Source: Streptomyces regalis
GTDB taxonomy: Bacteria > Actinomycetota > Actinomycetes > Streptomycetales > Streptomycetaceae
DNA: 64,000 nucleotides
Reading direction: 5' to 3'
Assembly (NCBI RefSeq): GCF_001509475.1
Contig: NZ_LLZG01000001.1
Coordinates: 186,001 to 250,000, forward strand
Below, one piece after another: positions 33,785 through 41,775 of the stretch. The notes under the pieces are model-generated. The model did not search any database. It was not told the DNA's origin and saw only the letters and a list, made by a program, of their open reading frames with translations. The translations under genes and the position numbers were made by a program. Each line of letters opens with the position of its first letter. Position 1 is the stretch's first letter.

Positions 33785-36694
33785 TCAGGGGCGCGGGCGA
33801 GGAAAGGTCTCCAGGGCCTTGGCGAGGCCGGCGGCGTCGGTGCCGACCTTGCGGTAGACGCTGGACAGCAACTGCCGCACACCCTGCTCGGTGAGCCGGA
33901 GTTCCTTGGCGATCACTGCCGCCGGGTGGCCCTGGACGGCCAGTTCGGCGGTGCGGCGCTCCTGAGTCGTCAGCGTGTCCGCCTGCGCGTACCGCAGCGG
34001 CAGCGGGCGCAGTCCGGCCGCCGAGAGTTCTTCCCTGGCCCGGGCGGCGAGCGCCTCCGCTCCACAGTGGACGGCACCTTCCAGACCTCGGTAGAGGAGA
34101 TCGGCGGCCTCCTGGACCCGGCCGTTGCGGGACAGGGTGGCGCCGTGGCCGATCAGGGCACGGGCGAGCTCGTAGGAGGCGGGTGACTGTTCCAGGTGGT
34201 CCACGGCCTCCGCGTACAGGTCGACTGTCGCCGGTCCGCCGGTCACCTCGGCGAGGGTGTGGAGAGCTTGGCCGATCGTGGAGGCGGCGCCGAAGTCCTG
34301 GGCGCGCGTGACGGCGTCCCGGGCGAGGGAGAGCGCACGGTCGGGGTCGGTGGGGGCGAGGGCGGACGCCAGGTGCAGCTGCCAGGGGCACCAGGAAGGG
34401 TTGCGCGAGCCCCGTGCGTCCAGCCATTCGCCGACGGCGGACAACAGGCTCGCGGCCTCGGAATGCCGGCCCTCGGCCAGGAGCAGTTCGGCGTACACCG
34501 TGCGGGGATCGGGGTAGATGACGGCGTTGGGGACGATCTCACCGTAGCGGTAGGAGTCGGCGAGGCGACGCGCCTCGGTGGTGCGGCCGCGGGCGAGCAG
34601 GGTCTGGATGAGGATGCCGATGGCGAACCACTGGGCGGGAACGGCGCCTTCGACCCGGTCGGCGATGCGCAGGCCCTCCAGTGCCAGCTGCTCCGCGTCC
34701 GCCAGGCAGCCACGACGGTAGCGGATGTAGCCGTAGAGGGTCTGTCCCAGGGCCAGGTGGGAGCCACGCCAGCCTTTGCCCTCGCACTCCGCGATGCCGT
34801 TGGTGAACAGTTCCTCGGCACGCCGGGGCTGGTCGCTGTACATGAACACCAGGGCGACCGACACGGGCACCTCGAAACCCCGGGTCTCGTCCGTCCAGCT
34901 CAGTCCACCGCGCAGGGCCTCCTCCGCACACGCGAGGACGGTCTGCCGAGGCTCGCCGCGCACCATGGCGTCCCACGCACGCGAACCCAGGATGTACCGT
35001 TCCTCCAGCCCGCGGCCGGTCAGACGCTCGGCCAGGCGTGCCAGCCTGCGTGAGCGGGCGAAGGAGTCGGGCTCGTCGGCGCGGAAGGCGCTCCAGACGA
35101 AGTGATCGCCCTGCATGCGCAGTCGGATGCGTGGATGGGTGGCGAGCCGTGCCTCGTCGGCGGACACGGTCGCCGCCTCGGCCAGCCGGTCGGTGTGGGC
35201 CAGCGCCTGGGTCAGCCGGTAGACCATGGAGGCCCGCAGATGGGGATCCACGTCGGGCTCTGCCAGTGCCTCCTGGAGATGGCTGACCGTGGCCGTGGGT
35301 TCGATCAGGAACGTCGAGCCCGCGAGCTCGTGGAGCAGTGCGGCCCGGTCCTCCGGCAGCGGTGGCTCCTGCAGTGCTCGGGACAGGACGCGCCGGGCAG
35401 CCTCCGGAGCCCCGGCCCGAAGATACTCACGGGCGGCATCGCGCAGGCACTCGACCACCTCGGGCCTGCCTTCGCAGGGAACCTCCAGCAGATGCCGGGC
35501 AGCGGCGCTCGCGCCGAACCCCGCCGCGCGGACGGCCTCCGCGGCCCTGTCGTGCAGGCCGACGCGCAGGCCCGAGGGGATGGACCGGTAGACCGTCGTG
35601 GCGATCAGCGGGTGGACGAACTCGATGCCGCCCCCGGGCCCCTCGGCCTCGGCGAGGATCCGGGCGGCACGCAACTTCTCGGTGGCCTCCACGGCCTCCT
35701 CGCTGCCGATCACTGCGAGAGCGGCGGCGAGCTCCCGTGGCACCGGTGGACCCAGTACGGCTGCGGCATGGGCGAAACGGACGGTGGTCGTGCCCAGTGC
35801 GTGCAGGCTCTCGATCAGTCCGGTGCCCTTGACCGCCGCGGCCAGGTCCCGCATCGCGGGCAACTCGTCCTGCGCGCCCATCAGATTCCGTTCGGCGAGC
35901 CTGATGGCGAGTTCGACGGTCTCGAACGGGCTGCCACCGGTGACCGACCAGCATTCGTCGCAGAACTCGTCCTCGACTCCCTCTCCCAGTTCGTCCCGGA
36001 CGATCTGGGCCACGCCGGCGGCGCTGAGCCGCGCCAGCGGATAGGGGCGGTCCCCCTGACGTTCGACGACCGTGCGGAAGGGGGCCGCATCGGGCGGCAG
36101 TTCGTCGGGCCGGTAGGCGACGATGATCAGGAGCGGAAGATCAGCGGCCCGCGGAGCGAAGGAGGCGAGCCAGCCGAGTGATTCGAAATCGGCCCAGTGC
36201 AGGTCGTCCAGGAGCAGCACGAAGGGCGCTTTCATCCCCACGAGGCGCGTCATGACCCAGTCGAGGCCGTCGCGCACCCCGGTCGGGTCCGGCGTGTGGG
36301 CGGTGTCCGTCGCCTCCAGGCCGAGCGCGGCGGCGAGGATGTCGTACCAACTGCCCAGGAAGGTACGGCGTTCCGTCTCGTCCATCGTGGCCAGGGCGGG
36401 CTGGACAAGCTGGCGCACCAGGTGGAACGCCAACTCCTGGTCCTTCTCGCCGGCCCGGGCCGAGAGCACATGGAAGCCGTGCGCCGCGGCGCGGGCGCGT
36501 GCCTTCGTGAGGAGGGCCGTCTTGCCCAGCCCGGCCGGACCGGTGAAGGCGAGGAGTCCAGTGGGCCGTGCCCGCTGCGCGCCGTCGGCGGCGTCACGGA
36601 GGTCCGACAGTGCGGAGTCGAGCGCCTGGAGTTCCCGTTGGCGCTCGAGCAACGGGCGGGGCTCGGTGTTCGGTTGCCACGACCCATGCGCCAT
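33785..36694 (-). CDS. LuxR-family regulator of the LAL (MalT-like, large ATP-binding) type
   Basis: A 969-residue regulator. The N-terminal AAA/STAND ATPase has Walker A G-P-A-G-L-G-K-T-A (52-60) and Walker B F-V-L-L-L-D-D-L-H-W-A-D. A long helical TPR-like middle follows. The C-terminal LuxR helix-turn-helix reads L-T-T-Q-E-R-R-T-A-E-L-A, then V-I-A-K-E-L-R-L-T-E-Q-G-V-R. ATG 36694 is preferred to the GTG at 36760. LAL proteins often activate biosynthetic clusters. It lies directly downstream of the P450-terpene synthase operon on the same strand, behind that operon's terminator, and is the obvious candidate regulator. It has no TTA codon. Confidence 0.92.
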   Translation of the reverse strand: MAHGSWQPNTEPRPLLERQRELQALDSALSDLRDAADGAQRARPTGLLAFTGPAGLGKTALLTKARARAAAHGFHVLSARAGEKDQELAFHLVRQLVQPALATMDETERRTFLGSWYDILAAALGLEATDTAHTPDPTGVRDGLDWVMTRLVGMKAPFVLLLDDLHWADFESLGWLASFAPRAADLPLLIIVAYRPDELPPDAAPFRTVVERQGDRPYPLARLSAAGVAQIVRDELGEGVEDEFCDECWSVTGGSPFETVELAIRLAERNLMGAQDELPAMRDLAAAVKGTGLIESLHALGTTTVRFAHAAAVLGPPVPRELAAALAVIGSEEAVEATEKLRAARILAEAEGPGGGIEFVHPLIATTVYRSIPSGLRVGLHDRAAEAVRAAGFGASAAARHLLEVPCEGRPEVVECLRDAAREYLRAGAPEAARRVLSRALQEPPLPEDRAALLHELAGSTFLIEPTATVSHLQEALAEPDVDPHLRASMVYRLTQALAHTDRLAEAATVSADEARLATHPRIRLRMQGDHFVWSAFRADEPDSFARSRRLARLAERLTGRGLEERYILGSRAWDAMVRGEPRQTVLACAEEALRGGLSWTDETRGFEVPVSVALVFMYSDQPRRAEELFTNGIAECEGKGWRGSHLALGQTLYGYIRYRRGCLADAEQLALEGLRIADRVEGAVPAQWFAIGILIQTLLARGRTTEARRLADSYRYGEIVPNAVIYPDPRTVYAELLLAEGRHSEAASLLSAVGEWLDARGSRNPSWCPWQLHLASALAPTDPDRALSLARDAVTRAQDFGAASTIGQALHTLAEVTGGPATVDLYAEAVDHLEQSPASYELARALIGHGATLSRNGRVQEAADLLYRGLEGAVHCGAEALAARAREELSAAGLRPLPLRYAQADTLTTQERRTAELAVQGHPAAVIAKELRLTEQGVRQLLSSVYRKVGTDAAGLAKALETFPRPRP

Positions 36695-36915
36695 GTGCCC
36701 TACCGCTTCCTGTCGTTGATCCTCGGAGGACAGCGCAGAGCGTACGCCCCGGGTGAGCACCCGGTGGTCGTGTTCGGGGAGGAGAATGACAGAGAAGGAT
36801 GAATCCCGCGGCGAAGTGGTTCGATTGTCCGCCCTTCGGGTAATGAGATCCGAATGAGCCCCTCTCGGTGCGGGCCGTTGCGGAGAACCGGGCGCGGGCG
36901 ACCTCGGAGAGACGT
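36695..36915 (-). other. Promoter region of the LAL regulator
   Basis: With the adjacent terminator hairpin this makes 262 bases without a gene. The segment is less GC-rich than its surroundings around 36800-36860 and presumably contains the LAL promoter; I cannot assign -35/-10 boxes. Confidence 0.4.
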
Positions 36916-36943
36916 GCGCCCGCCGCGTGGCACTGGCGGGCGC
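36916..36943 (-). terminator. Terminator of the P450-terpene synthase operon
   Basis: GCGCCCGCC and GGCGGGCGC are perfect nine-base arms with a ten-base loop, 13 bases beyond the terpene synthase stop on the minus strand. It separates the biosynthetic operon from the LAL regulator gene. Confidence 0.75.
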
Positions 36944-36956
36944 GGCGCACCATGCC

Positions 36957-37967
36957 TCAGGTGAGGGCGGGCGTCAGGGCCGTGTCCACATAGCGCGGCA
37001 CGGTGCGGGCCCAGTAGTAACACCCGCGGATCCAGCCGACCATGCCTTTCACGTAGCCGATCCCGGCAGGGCTCAACTCAGGTTTGATCTCCTCGTAGAG
37101 CCGCTCGAACTCCTTGATCGTGCTGTTGATCTGCCGGATGGCCAGCAGTACAGCCACCGGTAGGGAGCACTGGTGGGCCCGCTGGTGGGCAAGCGCCAGA
37201 TTGATCATTCCGGCCGCCCGCTGCTCCTTCACCGCGGAGAAGAGATCGGGTATCCACACGGCCGCATCGGCCGACAGCCGGCTCAGTCGCTGCATCGTCG
37301 GGTGATACAGCTCCTCGGGGGCCAGCTCGCACGGTTGCGCCGCTTCGGCCAACGGGTAGAAGGGCTCGATGCCCGCGGTGAGGGAGCGTATCGAGGTGCT
37401 CAGTCCGATGCGTGGGGGGAGGGGCTGGGCCTGGGCCACCGACTCGTACAGGAGGCCGTGGACGTATTCGCGGCTCTTCCATGCCCATCGCGCAGCTTGT
37501 GCGGGGGTGCAGCGCTCTTGGACCTGCCGGTGGAGATCGGCCAGCGCCACCCCCAGGGGGGTGCGGGGCACAGCACCGTCGCGCAGGATTCCGATGCTCT
37601 CGCAGAGCATGGGCAGCAGTCGGTCCGGCGACCGCCGGCCGATCTCTTCCGCCCGGTCGTCGAAGACGAATTGATAGGCGATTTGATTGGCCACGATCTG
37701 GAGGACGTCCAACTCCACCGTCGGGCTGTTGTAGGAGGCGAGTTCGGCCGGCCGAGTGAAGGCGATCATCGCCGCCACTCCCACTTCCTCGGTCAGCCCG
37801 CACGAGCGTAACCATGCGTCCAAGCCGGCGGCCGCTTCGGATGCGTGGTGATTGCTCATGAACGGGAAAGGCATGTAGAGATGGGCGTCGATCAGGTCCT
37901 TGAGGCTGGAAGCCGGAATTCCGTTCTGCGTGGCGAGCGCGATTTCCTCATGCGTCGTCGACACCAT
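36957..37967 (-). CDS. Class I terpene synthase with altered NSE triad and a TTA codon
   Basis: A bacterial terpene-cyclase-fold protein of 336 residues, the size of sesquiterpene synthases. ATG 37967 (AGGTG before it) overlaps the P450 3' end by 20 bases. The Asp-rich motif is D-D-R-A-E (103-107) after F-V-F. The diphosphate-sensing Arg is R194 in S-I-R-S-L-T-A-G, and the C-terminal R-Y pair is R325-Y326. The second metal motif, normally N-D-x-x-S-x-x-x-E, reads P-D-L-F-S-A-V-K-E: Pro240 replaces the Asn, while Ser244 and Glu248 remain. Pro240 is codon CCC (37248-37250), two bases from any Asn codon, so a single error does not explain it. Leu53 is TTA (37809-37811), implying bldA control. 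The product is unknown; activity may be altered or lost. Confidence 0.9.
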   Translation of the reverse strand: MVSTTHEEIALATQNGIPASSLKDLIDAHLYMPFPFMSNHHASEAAAGLDAWLRSCGLTEEVGVAAMIAFTRPAELASYNSPTVELDVLQIVANQIAYQFVFDDRAEEIGRRSPDRLLPMLCESIGILRDGAVPRTPLGVALADLHRQVQERCTPAQAARWAWKSREYVHGLLYESVAQAQPLPPRIGLSTSIRSLTAGIEPFYPLAEAAQPCELAPEELYHPTMQRLSRLSADAAVWIPDLFSAVKEQRAAGMINLALAHQRAHQCSLPVAVLLAIRQINSTIKEFERLYEEIKPELSPAGIGYVKGMVGWIRGCYYWARTVPRYVDTALTPALT

Positions 37968-39423
37968 TGTCACCTGCCCTTCGGGATTCATGGGTGCCGG
38001 GCGCGGCGGTTGCCCGGGGTGCGAGAGAAGCCTCGCGAGGCGATGTATCGACCGGCGTGTGCGCACGCGTTTCGCAGGTCATCACCAGCGACCTTGGCCC
38101 CAGCGTTGCACCGGGGCGCGGTTGTTCGACCGGACCGGGCAGGTGGCGCAGGCGCCAGCGCCCGGCGACGGTCGCGAGGGCCACGGTCATCTCCGCCATG
38201 GAGAGCACGTCGCCGATGCACTTGCGGCTGCCCGCGGCGAACGGGGTCAGCGCACGGTGCTGCTCGTCGGATGCCTGACCCGGCAGCCAGCGTTCCGGAA
38301 GGAATCGGTCCGGGTCGGGGAACGACGCGGGATCGTGGTGCAACAGGTAGGGGCTGTAGAGAACGGTGGCGCCCCGGGGGAGACGGCACCCGGCGAAGTG
38401 CGTTTCCTTGGTGGTGACGCGGGTGAAGAGCCAGCCGGGTGGTGAGTGGCGCAGCGTCTCCGTGACGACGCATCGGGTGTAGACGAGGCGCGGCAGATCG
38501 TCGGGGCCGGGTCGCCGCCCTCCGGCGAGCACGGCGTCCAGCTCGGCGTGCAGGCGGTGCTCCGTCTCCGGATGCTCGGCCAGGAGACTGAAAGCGGAGG
38601 CCAGGCCCATGGAAGGGCTTTCGGATCCGGTGAGCAGGAGCGACACGAGGTGATCGTGGACTTCCTGTTCGGTGATCGCCTTCCGTGAACCGTCGTCACG
38701 TGTGGCTTCCAGCAGCGTCCCCAGCAGGTCGTCGCGGGGAGCGCCCAGTCGGCGCTCGGCGATGGCCGCGTCGATGATCGCGTGCACGCGATCGACCGCA
38801 TGCCGGTAACGACGGTTCGCGGGTGTGGGCACACGAAACAGGGCCTCGACCGGCACCACCGTGCGGACGAACAGGCCACGGACGATGGCGGCCAGGCTGT
38901 GCCGTACCTCGGCGGTCGTCGCGGCGTTCAGTGAGTCGGAGAAGAGAACGCGGCTGATGACCCCTGTCGTGAACGTCATCATGGCCGCGCTGACGTCGAT
39001 CGCCTGCCCTGGCCGCCAGTCGCGGCACACCGACTCGGCCTCCTCGCCCATCAACTCCGTGTGATCGGCGACCTGGGAAGGGCGGAAGTCGGGTTGCAGC
39101 AGCCTGCGCTGCCGCCGATGCGCCTCGTGACGGCACGTCACCACGCCGTCTCCCATCAGTATCCGGAGCCTGTCGTACTGCGGACCTCCCTTGTCGAAGG
39201 TGCGTGAGTCCCTGAGCATCCGGTGGACCAACTCCGGATGACACACCATCCAGGCCCGCTGGGGGCCCAGCTGTATTTCGACCAGATCTCCGTGCGCGGG
39301 CAAAGAATTGAGAAACGCCAGCGGCTGACGGAACAACGCGATACCGTGACCGAGGATTGGGAATATGCCTGGAGCAGTACCAGTCCTCCAGGTTCGCTCC
39401 TGTTCAGGCACAGCATGGCTCAT
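37948..39423 (-). CDS. Cytochrome P450, terpene-oxidising type
   Basis: A P450 of 491 residues from ATG 39423 (GGAGG just upstream; the longer frame to 39612 is leader). The I-helix is T-G-S-E-S (265-269), the E-x-x-R is E322-T-L-R, and the haem ligand is Cys402 in F-A-A-G-S-R-K-C-I-G. The N-terminus I-L-G-H-G-I-A-L, then G-D-L-V-E-I-Q-L-G-P, and H-R-R-Q-R-R-L-L-Q-P-D-F resemble the CYP170 albaflavenone P450 and related terpene oxidases. It is the first gene of the operon and overlaps the terpene synthase start by 20 bases, so the two are co-translated. The Ala/Arg/Thr-rich tail (last ~40 residues) is probably not conserved. Confidence 0.93.
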   Translation of the reverse strand: MSHAVPEQERTWRTGTAPGIFPILGHGIALFRQPLAFLNSLPAHGDLVEIQLGPQRAWMVCHPELVHRMLRDSRTFDKGGPQYDRLRILMGDGVVTCRHEAHRRQRRLLQPDFRPSQVADHTELMGEEAESVCRDWRPGQAIDVSAAMMTFTTGVISRVLFSDSLNAATTAEVRHSLAAIVRGLFVRTVVPVEALFRVPTPANRRYRHAVDRVHAIIDAAIAERRLGAPRDDLLGTLLEATRDDGSRKAITEQEVHDHLVSLLLTGSESPSMGLASAFSLLAEHPETEHRLHAELDAVLAGGRRPGPDDLPRLVYTRCVVTETLRHSPPGWLFTRVTTKETHFAGCRLPRGATVLYSPYLLHHDPASFPDPDRFLPERWLPGQASDEQHRALTPFAAGSRKCIGDVLSMAEMTVALATVAGRWRLRHLPGPVEQPRPGATLGPRSLVMTCETRAHTPVDTSPREASLAPRATAAPGTHESRRAGDNGVDDA

Positions 39424-39444
39424 GGAAACCTCCGCCTCAAACGC

Positions 39445-39469
39445 GGCACGTGAAATCGGTGAACGTGCC
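39445..39469. promoter_or_regulatory. Inverted repeat in the P450-terpene synthase promoter (proximal)
   Basis: GGCACGT and ACGTGCC are perfect seven-base arms 11 bases apart, centred about 35 bases before the P450 ATG. It is probably an operator. Confidence 0.5.
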
Positions 39470-39471
39470 AC

Positions 39472-39495
39472 GGACTTGACACTTGAGACAAGTCC
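39472..39495. promoter_or_regulatory. Inverted repeat in the P450-terpene synthase promoter (distal)
   Basis: GGACTTG and CAAGTCC are perfect seven-base arms ten bases apart, starting two bases after the proximal repeat. The two could form one compound operator for the nearby LAL regulator or another factor. Confidence 0.5.
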
Positions 39496-39586
39496 TGCCC
39501 AGTTCAAGCGGCGCTCGGTTTCCCGAAACCTTTCTCCAAAGGGGCGCACAGAAGCACGGAGTAGCAAAAGAAGCATTCGCTGAACG

Positions 39587-39613
39587 GTTGTCGTTGCATC
39601 ACGCAACGACAAC
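39587..39613. terminator. Perfect 11-base inverted repeat, terminator or operator
   Basis: GTTGTCGTTGC and GCAACGACAAC flank a five-base loop. It starts six bases past the stop of the minus-strand secreted-protein gene, as a terminator would, with a T-rich stretch after it. It also lies in the P450 promoter region, so an operator role is possible. Confidence 0.6.
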
Positions 39614-39618
39614 GATTT

Positions 39619-40136
39619 TCACTCGTCACTCCAGTGTGGTCCTGCACCATGTGGCCCCGCCCCAGGGTTCGAGGACTGCGAGTACGTCAGCAGCGTACGG
39701 GCCACCGGGCAGCGGCTGCCGTTCCAGCCGACCGCCTGGATGTGGCTGGAGCCGGTCGTGGCCTCCGTATAGCCGCCCCCCGCACCTGGTCCCACACCGC
39801 CTCGATCTTGTCCCACACACCCAGCCCTTGCGTGCCACCCGGAACGGGGATGCGCTGACCGTTCCGTACGACGAACTGGTGCTCACCGAGGCGGGAATCG
39901 AGCGCGATGCCCGCCGCCCGGAGTTCGGCGACCGCGTCCGCGAGGGCCACGGCGAAGCCGGGGGCGGCGGCGGACAGAGCACCGTGCGAGAGCTGTTCCT
40001 GCCGGTCCTGTCGGTCCTGCTGATTCTGCCGGTCGTGCTGGTCCTGCTGCTCGGCCGCGGTCGCGGGCAGCCCGGCCGCCGTGGCGGCGAGCAGGGCGAC
40101 GGCCGCGACGACGAGCCGTCTGGGGCGGGTGCGCAT
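39619..40136 (-). pseudogene. Small secreted protein, frameshifted in a C6 run
   Basis: A signal-peptide gene: ATG 40136 with GGGAGG upstream, R-R-L-V-V-A-A-V-A-L-L-A-A-T-A-A-G-L-P-A-T-A-A, then a Gln/Asp/Arg-rich segment (H-D-R-Q-N-Q-Q-D-R-Q) and a globular part with F-V-V-R-N-G-Q-R-I-P-V. After V-W-D-Q-V-R the frame leaves the coding pattern. One extra G at the run of six C (plus strand 39776-39781) restores a continuous frame, G-G-G-Y-T-E-A-T-T-G-S-S-H, ending at 39619 with P-H-W-S-D-E. The intact protein would be about 172 residues. The family is not recognised. It is either a real frameshift or a homopolymer sequencing error. Confidence 0.7.
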
Positions 40137-40257
40137 CGTGCCTCCCAACGTCATTGAGGGAAGGAACCGTTGAGCGTACCAACGGGTATGTGTCCCCGGT
40201 GAGGTGTCCTGCCGCCCTGCTTGACCTGTCTGTGCGGCACACCGAGGATCATGTGTC

Positions 40258-41757
40258 ATGACGCCAGGACACGGCAGCACGGTTGACGGCGTACTGCGCC
40301 GCAGCGCCCGACGCACCCCCGCGCGCGTCGCGGTCGACTACCGCGACCGCTCGTGGACGTACGAGGAACTCGATGCGGCCGTGTCGCGCGCGGCGAGCGT
40401 CCTGCTCGGCCAGGGCCTCACGCCCGGCGACCGGGTCGGCGCCTACGGCCACAACTCGGACGCCTATCTGATCGCCTTCCTGGCCTGCGCCCGCGCGGGC
40501 CTCGTGCACGTCCCGGTCAACCAGAACCTCACCGGCGACGACCTCGCGTACATCGTCGGCCAGTCCGGCAGCTCCCTGGTCCTCGCCGACCCCGACCTGG
40601 CGGGTCGACTCCCGGACGGCGTCCGTACGTTTCCCCTGCGCGACGCCGACGACTCACTGCTGGCGCGGCAGGCCACGGCGTCCGCTCACGACGGCCCGGA
40701 GCCGAGCAGCGAGGACCTGGTGCAACTGCTCTACACCTCGGGCACGACCGCCTTGCCGAAGGGCGCGATGATGACCCACCGCGCCCTGGTCCACGAGTAC
40801 CTGAGCGCGATCGCCGCCCTCGACCTGAGCGCCGGCGACCGCCCCGTCCACTCGCTGCCGCTGTACCACTCGGCGCAGATGCACGTGTTCCTCTTGCCGT
40901 ACCTGGCGGTCGGCGCCACGAACATCATCCTGGACGCGCCCGACGGCGAGCAGCTCTTCGATCTGATCGAAGCGGGCCGCGCGGACAGCCTGTTCGCTCC
41001 GCCCACGGTGTGGATCGGCCTGGCCAACCGCCCCGACTTCGCGAGCCGTGACCTGGACGGACTGCGCAAGGCGTACTACGGAGCCTCGATCATGCCGGTG
41101 CCGGTCCTTGAGCGGCTGCGTGAGCGCTGGCCCAAGCTTGCCTTCTACAACTGCTTCGGCCAGAGCGAGATCGGCCCGCTGGCCACGGTGCTGGCCCCGG
41201 ACGAACACAAGGGCCGCATGGATTCCTGCGGCCGTACCGTCCTCTTCGTCGACGCCCGCGTGGTAGACGAGGACGGCGAGGACGTGCCCTACGGGACGCC
41301 CGGCGAGATCGTCTACCGCTCCCCGCAGTTGTGCGAGGGCTACTGGGACAAGCCCGAGGAGACCGCCGAGGCCTTCCGGGACGGCTGGTTCCACTCCGGC
41401 GACCTCGCGGTGCGGGACGCGCACGGCTACTTCACCATCGTCGACCGGGTGAAGGACGTCATCAACTCCGGTGGCGTACTGGTCGCTTCACGTCAGGTCG
41501 AGGACGTGCTGTACACGCACGAGGGCGTCGCCGAGGTCGCCGTCATCGGCCTGCCCGACGAGCGGTGGATCGAGGCGATCACGGCGGTGGTCGTCCCACG
41601 CGGCGAGGTGACCGAGGCCGAACTGATCGAGCACGCGCGCGAGAAGCTCGCCCACTTCAAGGCGCCGAAGCGGGTGGTGTTCGTGGACGAGCTGCCGCGC
41701 AACGCGAGCGGAAAGATCCTCAAGCGGGAGCTGCGGGACCGGTTGGCCGAGGGGTAG
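40258..41757 (+). CDS. AMP-binding acyl-CoA synthetase (FadD-like)
   Basis: A 499-residue adenylate-forming ligase. Motifs in order: L-L-Y-T-S-G-T-T-A-L-P-K-G near residue 160, Y-N-C-F-G-Q-S-E adenine turn near residue 300, W-F-H-S-G-D-L-A and D-R-V-K-D-V-I-N-S-G-G, then N-A-S-G-K-I-L-K-R with the catalytic Lys. It forms acyl-CoA from a fatty or aromatic acid with ATP. It is one of four CoA ligases in this window. It is convergent with paaK (18-base gap) and divergent from the frameshifted secreted protein. Confidence 0.93.
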   Translation: MTPGHGSTVDGVLRRSARRTPARVAVDYRDRSWTYEELDAAVSRAASVLLGQGLTPGDRVGAYGHNSDAYLIAFLACARAGLVHVPVNQNLTGDDLAYIVGQSGSSLVLADPDLAGRLPDGVRTFPLRDADDSLLARQATASAHDGPEPSSEDLVQLLYTSGTTALPKGAMMTHRALVHEYLSAIAALDLSAGDRPVHSLPLYHSAQMHVFLLPYLAVGATNIILDAPDGEQLFDLIEAGRADSLFAPPTVWIGLANRPDFASRDLDGLRKAYYGASIMPVPVLERLRERWPKLAFYNCFGQSEIGPLATVLAPDEHKGRMDSCGRTVLFVDARVVDEDGEDVPYGTPGEIVYRSPQLCEGYWDKPEETAEAFRDGWFHSGDLAVRDAHGYFTIVDRVKDVINSGGVLVASRQVEDVLYTHEGVAEVAVIGLPDERWIEAITAVVVPRGEVTEAELIEHAREKLAHFKAPKRVVFVDELPRNASGKILKRELRDRLAEG

Positions 41758-41775
41758 CGGGGTCGCCCGTCCTGC

